A DNA stretch of 64,000 nt from positions 2,485,001 through 2,549,000 of the forward strand of contig NC_060022.1 in NCBI RefSeq assembly GCF_021134715.1. Reading direction: 5' to 3'. Position 1 is the stretch's first letter. Each line of letters starts with the position of its first letter. This DNA comes from Daphnia pulex (lineage: Eukaryota > Arthropoda > Branchiopoda > Diplostraca > Daphniidae). The translations under genes were made by a program, and so were the position numbers. This document shows, one piece after another, positions 1 to 10,257 of this stretch. The notes beneath the pieces were generated by a model that worked only from the letters and a program-made list of their open reading frames with translations, ran no database searches and was not told where the DNA came from.

Positions 1-2665
1 CTTTTTCCTACTATCTTCTTTTTCCTACTATCTTCTTTTTCCTACTATCTTCTTTTTCCTACTATCTTCTTTTTCCTACTATCTTCTTTTTCCTACTATC
101 TTCTTTTTCCTACTATCTTCTTTTTCCTACTATCTTCTTTTTCCTACTATCTTCTTTTTCCTACTATCTTCTTTTTCCTACTATCTTCTTTTTCCTACTA
201 TCTTCTTTTTCCTACTATCTTCTTTTTCCTACTATCTTCTTTTTCCTACTATCTTCTTTTTCCTACTATCTTCTTTTTCCTACTATCTTCTTTTTCCTAC
301 TATCTTCTTTTTCCTACTATCTTCTTTTTCCTACTATCTTCTTTTTCCTACTATCTTCTTTTTCCTACTATCTTCTTTTTCCTACTATCTTCTTTTTCCT
401 ACTATCTTCTTTTTCCTACTATCTTCTTTTTCCTACTATCTTCTTTTTCCTACTATCTTCTTTTTCCTACTATCTTCTTTTTCCTACTATCTTCTTTTTC
501 CTACTATCTTCTTTTTCCTACTATCTTCTTTTTCCTACTATCTTCTTTTTCCTACTATCTTCTTTTTCCTACTATCTTCTTTTTCCTACTATCTTCTTTT
601 TCCTACTATCTTCTTTTTCCTACTATCTTCTTTTTCCTACTATCTTCTTTTTCCTACTATCTTCTTTTTCCTACTATCTTCTTTTTCCTACTATCTTCTT
701 TTTCCTACTATCTTCTTTTTCCTACTATCTTCTTTTTCCTACTATCTTCTTTTTCCTACTATCTTCTTTTTCCTACTATCTTCTTTTTCCTACTATCTTC
801 TTTTTCCTACTATCTTCTTTTTCCTACTATCTTCTTTTTCCTACTATCTTCTTTTTCCTACTATCTTCTTTTTCCTACTATCTTCTTTTTCCTACTATCT
901 TCTTTTTCCTACTATCTTCTTTTTCCTACTATCTTCTTTTTCCTACTATCTTCTTTTTCCTACTATCTTCTTTTTCCTACTATCTTCTTTTTCCTACTAT
1001 CTTCTTTTTCCTACTATCTTCTTTTTCCTACTATCTTCTTTTTCCTACTATCTTCTTTTTCCTACTATCTTCTTTTTCCTACTATCTTCTTTTTCCTACT
1101 ATCTTCTTTTTCCTACTATCTTCTTTTTCCTACTATCTTCTTTTTCCTACTATCTTCTTTTTCCTACTATCTTCTTTTTCCTACTATCTTCTTTTTCCTA
1201 CTATCTTCTTTTTCCTACTATCTTCTTTTTCCTACTATCTTCTTTTTCCTACTATCTTCTTTTTCCTACTATCTTCTTTTTCCTACTATCTTCTTTTTCC
1301 TACTATCTTCTTTTTCCTACTATCTTCTTTTTCCTACTATCTTCTTTTTCCTACTATCTTCTTTTTCCTACTATCTTCTTTTTCCTACTATCTTCTTTTT
1401 CCTACTATCTTCTTTTTCCTACTATCTTCTTTTTCCTACTATCTTCTTTTTCCTACTATCTTCTTTTTCCTACTATCTTCTTTTTCCTACTATCTTCTTT
1501 TTCCTACTATCTTCTTTTTCCTACTATCTTCTTTTTCCTACTATCTTCTTTTTCCTACTATCTTCTTTTTCCTACTATCTTCTTTTTCCTACTATCTTCT
1601 TTTTCCTACTATCTTCTTTTTCCTACTATCTTCTTTTTCCTACTATCTTCTTTTTCCTACTATCTTCTTTTTCCTACTATCTTCTTTTTCCTACTATCTT
1701 CTTTTTCCTACTATCTTCTTTTTCCTACTATCTTCTTTTTCCTACTATCTTCTTTTTCCTACTATCTTCTTTTTCCTACTATCTTCTTTTTCCTACTATC
1801 TTCTTTTTCCTACTATCTTCTTTTTCCTACTATCTTCTTTTTCCTACTATCTTCTTTTTCCTACTATCTTCTTTTTCCTACTATCTTCTTTTTCCTACTA
1901 TCTTCTTTTTCCTACTATCTTCTTTTTCCTACTATCTTCTTTTTCCTACTATCTTCTTTTTCCTACTATCTTCTTTTTCCTACTATCTTCTTTTTCCTAC
2001 TATCTTCTTTTTCCTACTATCTTCTTTTTCCTACTATCTTCTTTTTCCTACTATCTTCTTTTTCCTACTATCTTCTTTTTCCTACTATCTTCTTTTTCCT
2101 ACTATCTTCTTTTTCCTACTATCTTCTTTTTCCTACTATCTTCTTTTTCCTACTATCTTCTTTTTCCTACTATCTTCTTTTTCCTACTATCTTCTTTTTC
2201 CTACTATCTTCTTTTTCCTACTATCTTCTTTTTCCTACTATCTTCTTTTTCCTACTATCTTCTTTTTCCTACTATCTTCTTTTTCCTACTATCTTCTTTT
2301 TCCTACTATCTTCTTTTTCCTACTATCTTCTTTTTCCTACTATCTTCTTTTTCCTACTATCTTCTTTTTCCTACTATCTTCTTTTTCCTACTATCTTCTT
2401 TTTCCTACTATCTTCTTTTTCCTACTATCTTCTTTTTCCTACTATCTTCTTTTTCCTACTATCTTCTTTTTCCTACTATCTTCTTTTTCCTACTATCTTC
2501 TTTTTCCTACTATCTTCTTTTTCCTACTATCTTCTTTTTCCTACTATCTTCTTTTTCCTACTATCTTCTTTTTCCTACTATCTTCTTTTTCCTACTATCT
2601 TCTTTTTCCTACTATCTTCTTTTTCCTACTATCTTCTTTTTCCTACTATCTTCTTTTTCCTACTA
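1..2665. repeat. 17-bp perfect tandem satellite
   Basis: The unit CTTTTTCCTACTATCTT repeats head to tail for 156 full copies plus 13 bases, and I see no substitution or indel. The 60-base lines recur exactly every 1020 bases (60 units). The array starts before the window, so its true length is unknown. The plus strand is almost pure pyrimidine, with A only at unit positions 10 and 13. It is not the arthropod telomere repeat TTAGG and has no spacers, so it is neither telomeric nor CRISPR. The complete homogeneity means either very recent expansion and homogenisation or an assembler-extended array. Confidence 0.98.
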
Positions 2666-3170
2666 ATGAAAACAAAAAATTAAGAAAAAAAAATAGATGA
2701 AGAATGATATAAAATTCATTTAAAGAAAAGTAACTTAAAAGATAAAAAATAAACAGCAGTTTATCACAGTTTATTTACTTATTCATTGCGAATTGGTTGT
2801 GTCTTTGATGGTTTAGTACTTAGAAGCTTCAGTTGAGTTGTGTGCAGTGTAGGTTGTAAAGCAGTGTTGGTGATGTAGTAAATAGCAACATCTCTTGTGT
2901 CTTGGAGCACAGTAGTATTTGAATATCTCGAGGTCTTAATCTAAGATAAAGATAAAAACAAAATTACTAAAATATTAAAATATTGATAAATACAAAAAGG
3001 TAAATCAAGAAAAAAAAATATTTAAAGATAAAGACAAAAAGAATAGTCTAAGATAAAGACAAAAAATATATAGAAAAAAAGATAAACAAAAATAGTTAAA
3101 GAAAAAAGATATAAAGAACATTTTAGTAAAACAAAAAGACTTGGAGATAAAAAACAGCAGTTTAACAAAT
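2666..3170. other. AT-rich satellite flank with one partial array unit
   Basis: This is A-rich sequence right of the satellite. About 2775-2935 matches, on the minus strand, the 3' part of the YYT-array units (the ACCAATTCGCAATGA box followed by a TEAPKYYT-like stretch), so it is a truncated, broken unit. About 2941-3070 contains loose repeats of an AAGATAAAGACAAAAAG type. These have the same 17-bp length and framework as the reverse complement of the satellite unit. I see no intact gene here. Confidence 0.6.
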
Positions 3171-3177
3171 TATATTT

Positions 3178-3530
3178 ACTCATGATTGCAGAATGGTTGT
3201 GCCTTGATGGTGTTAGTTGTAGTGCAGCTGTAGGTAGCGTAGGTTGTACTTAAATTTTCTGGGACGTTGGTGGTATAGTAAACAGCAACCTTTGTCGTTT
3301 CTCGAAGCACAGTAGCACTTGAATTCCTCGGTGTAGTAGACTGGAGTAGCATACGTGGATGTGTAATTTTCGGCCTTTTCGGTGTAATAATAGAGAATCC
3401 CGGAGTAGTAACTGGTGATTTGAGTTGTGTAGCAAGGTAGGTGGCGTTGTGATACACTAAACCGTCATACACTCGTGGTCAACCCAACCATCAACGATAC
3501 AGCATCCAACAACAGCACAACACCATAATA
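3178..3530 (-). pseudogene. YYT-array unit A (secreted Tyr/Thr-rich protein exon, degenerate)
   Basis: The unit begins after a TATAG acceptor-like site and starts with the VVLL...LVSLMVG-type hydrophobic stretch seen in sister units. It then runs through frame-broken Tyr/Thr-rich repeats ending in TTNTIKAQPFCNHE and a stop. The exon-1-like box and a GTAAATATAA donor-like site follow. Two reading frames are needed to follow the homology, so this copy looks decayed. The family appears to be a small secreted, repetitive Tyr/Thr/Pro protein, possibly cuticular; the function is inferred only from composition and the signal-peptide-like start. Confidence 0.55.
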
Positions 3531-3650
3531 ATCTATACTTAACAATTAACAGTTCGAAAAGACTTTTAATTAAAACTGGTTATATCAAATTATCAACAAT
3601 TAAAAACGATATAGAATTGATTCACGACTCATAATATAAATGAATATTAA

Positions 3651-3957
3651 CCTATGAATGCGAATTGGTTTTCCTTCAATGCTGTCCTTCGGAGCTGCAA
3701 TGTAGCGGTTGGGGAAACAGGAGCCTATGTTTCAGCTTAGATTCCTCGGTGTTGTAAACTGGGGTTACGTCCGTCCTACTAGGGCCATACGGGTTGTGTA
3801 AGTGTAGTTGGAAGTACCTGTGTAGTAACAGGTCATTGAAATTGTTGCGCAGTAAGACAGTAGCGTTGCGATTTCATATCCGCCATACCCAGGAAACATC
3901 ACTACAACAGTCATATACATCACAGATACAAGATTCAACAGCAGCACGTCACCAAAT
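3651..3957 (-). pseudogene. YYT-array unit B (degenerate)
   Basis: It follows a TTTATAG acceptor. The signal-like start is followed by MFPGYGGYE and a Tyr/Thr repeat region (CYYTGTSNYTYTT), then loses frame before an IEGKPIRIH-like end. The array donor GTAAAT is altered to GTTAAT. Gene order and size match the neighbouring units. Likely a non-functional copy of the same secreted protein family. Confidence 0.55.
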
Positions 3958-4048
3958 AACTATAAATAAATAAAATAATCGTTTTCAGTTATTAATTAAC
4001 ATTAGGGAAAATGTGGAATAATTCAAATTATGTAAACATCATATTTAC

Positions 4049-4421
4049 CCTTGCTAGCAAATTGGTTACAGTTCCATGGTGTAGTACTTCGGAGCTTCAG
4101 TGTAGCGGTTGGCGCCGGCGTAACACTCGGGGGCGATGGTGGTGTAGTAAACAGGAGCCTCTGTTGTAGCTCGGAGCAGAGAAATGCTTGGGTTCCTCGG
4201 TGTAGTAAGCTGGGGTAGTATACGTAGTTGTATAATATTCTGCCTTTTCGGTGTAGTAGTTGAAAGTCCCGGTGTGGTAACAGATCGTTACAAAAGGTTC
4301 TTGTGTAGTAAGACAGCAGTGTCGCGGATTGGTATCCGCCATACCCAGGAAACATCGGTACACCAGTGGTCGACTCAGCCAGCAACGATATAGCATTCAA
4401 CAGCATCACGAAGCCAGTTAA
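4049..4421 (-). pseudogene. YYT-array unit C (frameshifted)
   Basis: After the CCTAG acceptor the signal-like segment AISLLAESTTGVPMFPGYGG is readable. Tyr/Thr repeats then continue in a second frame (FNYYTEKAEYYTTTYTTP, then YYTEEPKHFSAPSY), and a third frame carries APKYYTMEL and a stop. Following the homology therefore needs at least two frame changes, and a third near the start when joined to the upstream ATGAAAG box. The unit ends in a GGTAAATATG donor-like site. It is a decayed copy rather than an intact gene. Confidence 0.65.
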
Positions 4422-4528
4422 CTAGGCAATGAAAATATCAACATCAGTATTCAATTATAAGTAACACACCAACAAATAGAAAACTTTGAATGGACACAAA
4501 ACATTTTGTAGAACAAAACAATATTTAC

Positions 4529-4799
4529 CTTTCATTGAGAAAAGGAAGAGTGCAATTGTCGCCGGTTGTTGTTGTAATTAAGGACCCCGGTTTAGTAGGC
4601 AGGGGCAGTATGCGTAGTGTAGTATTCCGGTGCCTTAGTGTTGTAGTACTTCAAAACCTCGATGTAATTTGCTGGCTCTTTGGTGATGCACTTTACCACT
4701 TTAGTGATGCACCGCCATATCCAGGGACCTCAGCACACCAATGATCAACCCAGCTTTCAACGATACAATCCTAGACCGGAAGCACAACACCACAGTTAA
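4529..4799 (-). pseudogene. YYT-array unit D (short, degenerate)
   Basis: A TTTTAG acceptor is followed by a recognisable but damaged signal-like segment (SLKAG), a PGYGG-like stretch and a few broken Tyr/Thr repeats. It is about 100 bases shorter than units C and G. It ends at ATGAAAG followed by GTAAATATTG, a good exon/donor junction of the form used by exon 1 of this family. Judged non-coding by its internal frame breaks. Confidence 0.5.
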
Positions 4800-4905
4800 C
4801 TAAAAGATAAACAATGTGAACATTAGTTCTAAATTATAACTATTCATATTTACAACAACGATATATTACACTGATTCACGATTCGAAATAAAATATAATA
4901 TTTAC

Positions 4906-5433
4906 CCATGATTGCGAACATTTCATCCGATTATGGCAGTTGTTGGTTAAGGGGTAGTACTTGGACCCCCTCGGTACTCGACCGATTTGGTAGTTTAATA
5001 AGCTACAGCCTTGGTGTGGTACATATGATCAGAATATTATTTCGAATTATCAGTATAGTAAGACAGAACATCGTAGTTTGTAGAATAATACTTACTACCT
5101 TTGGAGGTGTAGTATTTAAGATCTTCATTGTAGTATTCAGACGTTTTGTTAATGTAACTCGGAGCAGAGTGATACTTCCGTTCAGTAGCTCGGAGCTGCG
5201 TAGATATCCGTGTAGTATTCTTGGAGCCTTGGAGGTGTAGTATTTACGAGCATCAGTGTAGTGAGTAGGTGTTGCGTATGTTGTTGTTGTTAAGTAGTGA
5301 GGCAGCAACCTGGTGTTCTATTCTATAGCTGCTAATACTTGAAAACCACCATACCCAGGAGACATCGGTACACTCATGGTAAACCCAGCCATCAACGATA
5401 CAACACCCAACAGCAGCACAACTTCATAGTAAT
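4906..5433 (-). pseudogene. YYT-array unit E (longest, degenerate)
   Basis: After a TTTAG acceptor the frame VVLLLGVVSLMAGFTMSVPM is open, a strong signal-peptide-like start followed by PGYGG. It stops soon after (LAAIE, stop). The rest is YYT-like sequence scattered over other frames (ATPTHYTDARKYYTSKAPR). The unit ends with the exon-1 box CGCAATCATGG followed by GTAAATATTA. The length excess over other units (about 150 bp) comes from extra internal Tyr/Thr repeats. Confidence 0.55.
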
Positions 5434-5548
5434 CTAAACATTAACAGTTCGAAAATAGACTTAGAATTAAAAGTGGCCATATCAAATTATCAACAACTAG
5501 AAACGATATAGAATTCATTCACGACTCGAAATATAAATAAATATTTAC

Positions 5549-5893
5549 CCATCAATGCGAATTGGTTTACCTTCAATGGTGTAGTACTTCGGAGCTTCAA
5601 TGTAGCGGTTGGGGGCAGCGTAACAATCGGGGTCGATGGTGGTGTAGTAAACAGTGCCTCTGTTGTAGCTGGGAGCAGAGCAATGCTTAGGTTACTCGAT
5701 GTAGTAAACTGGGGAAGCACATGTACTTATGTAATATTCAGCCTTTTCGGTGTAATAGTTGGAAGTCCCGGTGTAGTAACAGGTCGTAACGTATGTTATG
5801 TAGCAAGACAGTAGCGTTGCCAGGAAAAATCACGACACCAACGGTCATATGCATCAAAGATACAAAATTCAACAGCAACACATCACCAAATAA
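5549..5893 (-). pseudogene. YYT-array unit F (3' part best preserved)
   Basis: The acceptor is ACACAG. The 3' half reads cleanly as VYYTTIDPDCYAAPNRYIEA, then PKYYTIEGKPIRIDG and TAA, which gives the best view of the family's C-terminus. The 5' half has a damaged signal segment and a deletion of the PGYGG region. The end overlaps the exon-1-like box (ATTGATGG followed by GTAAATATTT). Probably a pseudogene, but it defines the family consensus together with units C and G. Confidence 0.55.
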
Positions 5894-5986
5894 CTGTGTA
5901 CAATATTTAAAGAAACCATTTTCAGTTTTTATTTAATAATTAGAGAAAATGTGGAATAATCCAAACTATGTAAACAGCATATTTAC

Positions 5987-6369
5987 CCTTGCTTGCAAAT
6001 TGGTTGTTCATTCATGGTGTACCACTTCGAAGCTTCAGTGTAGTAGTTGAGGGCAGCGTAGTATGCATGTAACATTCAGATGCGATGGTGGTGTGGTAAA
6101 CATGAGCCACTGTTGTAGCTCAGAGCAGAGTAATACACAGATTCCTCGGTGTAGTAAACTGGGGTAGCTTACGTCCTTGTGTAATATTCCGCCTTTTCGG
6201 TGTAGTAATTGGACGGCACGGTGTAGTAACACGTCGTCACCTATGTTGTTGTGTAGTAAGACAGCAGCGTTGCGGCTTGGTATCCGCCATACCCAGGGGA
6301 CATCGGTACACCAGTGGTCGACTCAGCCAGCAACGATATAGCATTCAACAGCATCACGAAGCCAGTTAA
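5987..6369 (-). pseudogene. YYT-array unit G (degenerate)
   Basis: It closely resembles unit C, sharing the TCTAG acceptor, signal-like segment and MxxPGYGGYQ start, which suggests a recent duplication. It ends with ASKWYTMNEQPICKQG and a stop, next to a GGTAAATATG donor-like site. Internal frame changes break the Tyr/Thr repeats. The region to its right (6478-6715) is a diverged copy of 8038-8305. Confidence 0.55.
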
Positions 6370-6976
6370 CTAGACAATGAAAATATCAACATCAATGTTC
6401 AATTATAAAGTGACACAAACAAGTAGGAAAATTTGAATTGTCACAAAACACTAGTTAAACTAAACAATATAAGAATATGTCTACAACAAAACAACCAATA
6501 TCAAAATGAACACCAAATAGTTTTGTCTTAAATCTCACTTTATAAACAGCAATTGACATTGAAAAAAATGATTAAAAAATGACTTGACATGTAAAAACTC
6601 AATGCGCATGTGCTAGTGAAGGGTCAACAACACTTCATGGATTATACTATTTAAAAGAATTCTTGCAGAAGATAAATTTCAGTTTCGCAGCCCATTAACC
6701 ACACACATTCCAACACAAAACCCCACATGTTTAAATGCCTTGTTATGTAGAACTTCCCCTTAAAATAAGTCCAAAGCAATTTTTTCCTAAGCCAAAATAT
6801 TGTCTCTACCCTCTCACATAAAATGTTTCAAATATTTCAGACTAGTGTGTAGACACGAGATTTAAAGCAACACCCGTTGAGCCCATATCTGTTTCCATTA
6901 CTGGCTTCACCCCATGCCAACTAAAACAAAATGCTGGAGGTCTAATACCGAAAGAGAATTAAAGAAACACACTTAC

Positions 6977-7222
6977 TGCTTGCAGCAACTGAAGGATAAC
7001 TATAATTCAGGACGTCGGTGTAGTAGGTCGGGGCATCATAAGTTGTGGTGTAATTCACTGGAGCCTTGATGGTGTAATAACCGGCTGAAGCGTATGCTGT
7101 TGTTGTGTAGTAGGGCGTCGGCATGTTTGGTATCCGTACCCAAAAGAAATTGGTACACTAGTGGTCGACCCAGCCATCAACGATACAAAATCCGACAGCA
7201 GAACGACATTAAAGTTGAATAA
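6977..7222 (-). pseudogene. YYT-array unit H
   Basis: It carries a signal-like VVLLSDFVSLMAGSTTSVP. In a shifted frame it then reads AYAVVVYYT-like repeats and a region reading YDAPTYYTDVLNYSYPSVAAS, just before a strong GCAAGCA/GTAAGTGT donor. The acceptor AG expected at about 7222 is mutated. The same donor context recurs near 9500, where only the exon end survives. Confidence 0.5.
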
Positions 7223-7298
7223 ACAATTACAAATATTAATATTAATATTCAATAACCGGCATATTAATAAAAAGAACAAAGAAGGATTGATAAATTAC

Positions 7299-7430
7299 CA
7301 ATAACTGCGAACTGGTTAAACGATGAACAATCCAGTTGGTGATGGGGTTGGTGAAGGAAACATAGGGACACCAATGGTCGACCCAGCCATCAACGATACA
7401 ACACCCAACAGCAGCACGACGCCATAGTTA
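7299..7430 (-). pseudogene. YYT-array unit I (signal segment fused to exon-1 box)
   Basis: The signal-like VVLLLGVVSLMAGSTIGVPM is intact but runs directly into PSPTPSPTGLFIV and a stop, then the box ACCAGTTCGCAGTTATTGG and a GTAATTTA donor. The Tyr/Thr repeat body is absent. The last 30 bases match the end of exon 1 copies J and K rather than a normal 3' exon. This is the clearest case of exon 2 recombined onto exon 1. The ATG of the box is changed to ATT. Confidence 0.6.
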
Positions 7431-7542
7431 AATAGACAAATTAAATATTTAAACATTGATATTAAATAGCAAATGACATATTAACCCATAGTCAATAGTA
7501 GACTTAGTAATACAAAACTATGTAGAGAAACGGAATGTTTAC

Positions 7543-7633
7543 CAAATGTTGCGAGCTGGTAATGTGATGAAGAAGCTAGTTGGTACAGGCAGTCCACAGC
7601 AGTTGTTGCCGTGTCGGTGATGCTCACCCAACT
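7543..7633 (-). pseudogene. YYT-family exon 1, copy J (5'UTR, start codon lost)
   Basis: This stretch lies downstream of the TATA/initiator promoter at 7631-7665 and ends in CAACATTTG followed by a GTAAAC donor. It aligns with copy K (8445-8533) along its length, but the ATGG of K is ATTTG here, so the family start codon is missing. An intron of about 112 bp would lead to unit I. Confidence 0.55.
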
Positions 7634-7665
7634 GATGTCTGTATCCTTTTCTCTCTCCTTTTATA
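7631..7665 (-). promoter_or_regulatory. TATA box plus TCAGT initiator, copy J
   Basis: Minus-strand TATAAAA (box at 7660-7665) lies 31 bases upstream of a TCAGT arthropod initiator at 7631-7635. Spacing and sequence match the second promoter at 8531-8566, including the purine-rich AGGAGAGAG between the two elements. The pair is a recent duplication of a strong core promoter. Confidence 0.7.
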
Positions 7666-7689
7666 CAAATTTTTTTTCTCACCCTCACC

Positions 7690-8305
7690 TTCTAAGCCTT
7701 GCGGGTATTGTACCTGCTTGATAAAGATGCAAAAGATCCCTTTCTCACCCAACCTCTACACCACACCACACGTTTTACGTAATGATTTCCGTGACCTTCG
7801 AAGCAAACTGGCCTATCTTTCTGCAGGTTGACGTCGCTGATGAGGATGGGTCTACAACAAACAAAATCAAAATGAATACCAAATGGTTTTTAACAAAACA
7901 TGTCTCGTTCTCACACAACCTCTAAAGCACTGCATAACACGTTTAACTTCATATTTAATGTGACCTTCGAGCGCGAAGGAAGGACCTGCAAACTGGTCTT
8001 TCCTTCTGCTGGTTGATGTTGCTGGGAATTGGAATGGGTCTACAACAGGTCAACAAGACAACAACCAATATCAAAAGGAATATCATGGTTATATCTTAAA
8101 ACTCGCTTTGCAAATAGCATTTGACGTTGGAGAAATAATTTGGGAATGATTGAAAAAATGACTTGACATGTAAAAACTAAAAAGGTCTTCCATACGGTCA
8201 GATGCTATTGAGACTTTGAGAGTCAACAACGCTTCATTGATTTTTCTATTCAAATGAATTCTTGCAGGAGATAAGCTTCAGTTTGGCGACCCATGAACTG
8301 CACAA
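7690..8305. repeat. Duplicated promoter-flank blocks
   Basis: 7690-7890 and 7905-8050 are related to 8595-8770 and 8795-8960. All four share CCTTGCGG..ATTGTACCT or CTCACCCAACCTCT and the TGACCTTCGA..AAGGACATGCAAACTGGCCT context. 8038-8305 is a diverged copy of 6478-6715, sharing the run ATGACTTGACATGTAAAAAC. The blocks surround the two exon-1 copies, so whole promoter-plus-exon segments were duplicated together. Confidence 0.7.
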
Positions 8306-8444
8306 ATTTAACTATACCAACAAATTATGACTATTACTAACTACTATAACTACACCTATAACACACTATAACTATACCAATAATAAATGGCATTATTCAA
8401 AAGTAACATAAATACAAATCTTCACATAAAAACTGAACACATAC

Positions 8445-8533
8445 CCATGATTACGGACTGGTAATACGATGAAGAAAGCTGGTGACAGATAGCGCTCTGC
8501 AGTTGTTGCCGTATCGAAGCTGCTCACTCGACT
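8445..8533 (-). other. YYT-family exon 1, copy K (5'UTR plus ATGG)
   Basis: Starting at the TCAGT initiator, this exon is about 90 bases of 5'UTR ending CAGTCCGTAATCATGG followed by a GTATGT donor. The start codon sits one base before the splice site, so exon 1 codes only for Met plus one base. Joined to the exon-2 acceptor consensus (TTAG then TTAACTATGGTG), it would read M-V-N-Y-G-V-V-L-L-L, a plausible signal peptide. No intact exon 2 lies close downstream; the nearest candidates are the decayed units at 7430 and below. Confidence 0.6.
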
Positions 8534-8566
8534 GAATTCTTTCCGCCTGTTCTCTCTCTTTTTATA
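8531..8566 (-). promoter_or_regulatory. TATA box plus TCAGT initiator, copy K
   Basis: Minus-strand TATAAAAAG (box at 8561-8566) sits 31 bases upstream of TCAGT at 8531-8535, the same layout as copy J. This is a classic arthropod core promoter, feeding exon 1 copy K, which keeps its ATG. Confidence 0.7.
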
Positions 8567-8966
8567 CGATTTTTTTCTCATCCTGATCCACCTCTTAAGC
8601 CTTGCGGATATTGTACCTGCTTGATAATGATGTAACACGTGTCGTCCTCACCCAACCTCTCCGCAGTTGCATGACACGTTTTACGTAATGATCTCCGTGA
8701 CCTTCGAAAGAAAAGGACATGCAGGTTGACGTCGCTGATGGGGATGGGTCTACAACAAACAAAATCAAAATGAATACCAAATGGCTGAGCCTTGCGGCTA
8801 TTGTACCTTACTTAATAATGATGCAAAACGTCCAGTTCTCACCCAACCTCTACACCACCGCTTTGACAGTTTTACACGTGCTGTTCCCTGCGACCTTCAA
8901 GCGTGAAGGACATGCAAACTGGCCTGCACGTTGAACTCTACAATGGGAATTGAAAAATATTTAATA

Positions 8967-10257
8967 AACACTGCATTAGTTGGATCATGTTGATCTCCTT
9001 CTTTTTCTTTTCCATGGACTGCATGTAGCAGACCGATACGTTAAATTATTACCAATTCCCGTGGAAAAAATTCATTTTTGAACAAATGGAACTGTCTACC
9101 ATATGTTTAAAAGATTAAGAGGAAAAAATTGTTCTGTTAAGTTTAAATTAAAATTTTGATTGTACAAGAGTAGAACAGAAAACTTTTCAATAAATCATAA
9201 GACAAAATTTGAATAAAATGTTCTGTAAATTAAAATGAAAATTTCTTTCCTAGTTAAATCAAAAAGATAATTACAAATTGGTTCAAACTGAAGATTCAGA
9301 TTTGTCTTAACAGAAAAATGATAGCAGGAAATAGTTTGATTACTATGTTAATAATTTTCTACATATTGTGAAGGTTCTACTATCTACTTGTTACTTGAAC
9401 ACAGCAATATAAAATAAAACCATACAACATTCCAGTTACAAATATTTTAAATCAAATTAGCATTTCCAGTTGCTGTTACATTTTACATAACACACACTTA
9501 CTGCTTGCATCAGCTGCAGGTCAACTGGAACTACCTCTCACCAGCTAGCTGCAATAGAATCATCTGCATGAAAGACGCAGCACGCATATCATGAACTGGG
9601 ACCAACATGAAATTAATCTTTAGCATCAATAGACATACTGTATGGTAAACACATTCACCTGATGTACAATTATCTTTCACCATCATAGTTAAACATGTCA
9701 CATTGAACAGTAACATCTATCTACTGTGTAAATGTGAACCTATAACTGATGTGTAATTGATCTTCAACATCAATGGACATGCTGTATGAAAACCAAATTG
9801 ACTTGAAAATTCTTTCATTCACTAACTCTCTATCTTCACAACAACGTTCACTTTGCACATGTCGTCAGAATAGCGATCAGAAACAGTCATGTATAACCTA
9901 AGGGTAACAAAGATGGACTGATAAATCACATTTTCAGTTGGCCTTGAGGGGAAAAAACAACATATGTCCATGCTGGGGTTAGTGACCTACCAACATCAAA
10001 AAACAAATAACTGTGTTGATAAATGTTCACAGGGATGTGCAAACTGCAAAGTAACTGAAAATGACTAATTTGACAGGAAAAAAATTAACAAAGGCTACGA
10101 TAAAGCCATCTAGCGTTAGAAAAAGGAAACGTATAAGTCACACAATTCGTTTGCGATTCGCAAAAAGATACAAAAAAAAATAAAATTACGGAAATGTTTC
10201 CATATTCGTCTTTAATAATCCCATACAATTTACAAAACAACAAATAAAAAAACAACA
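8967..10257. other. Intergenic, AT-rich
   Basis: No convincing gene. Near 9490-9520 a minus-strand GATGCAAGCA/GTAAGTG end matches the donor of unit H, a remnant exon of the YYT array. 9613-9650 and 9748-9788 form an imperfect direct repeat (ATCTTNANCATCAATNGACAT). 10060-10257 would hold the IBTK 3' end; I saw no clear AATAAA signal on its strand. Confidence 0.5.

Noticed and set aside
1-2665. Telomere or CRISPR array
   Set aside because: The unit is not TTAGG-like and there are no unique spacers between repeats; the window is clearly eukaryotic.
3178-7430. Array units as exons of one giant repetitive protein
   Set aside because: Each unit restarts with a signal-peptide-like segment and most units contain stops or frame changes, so a single continuous protein is not supported.
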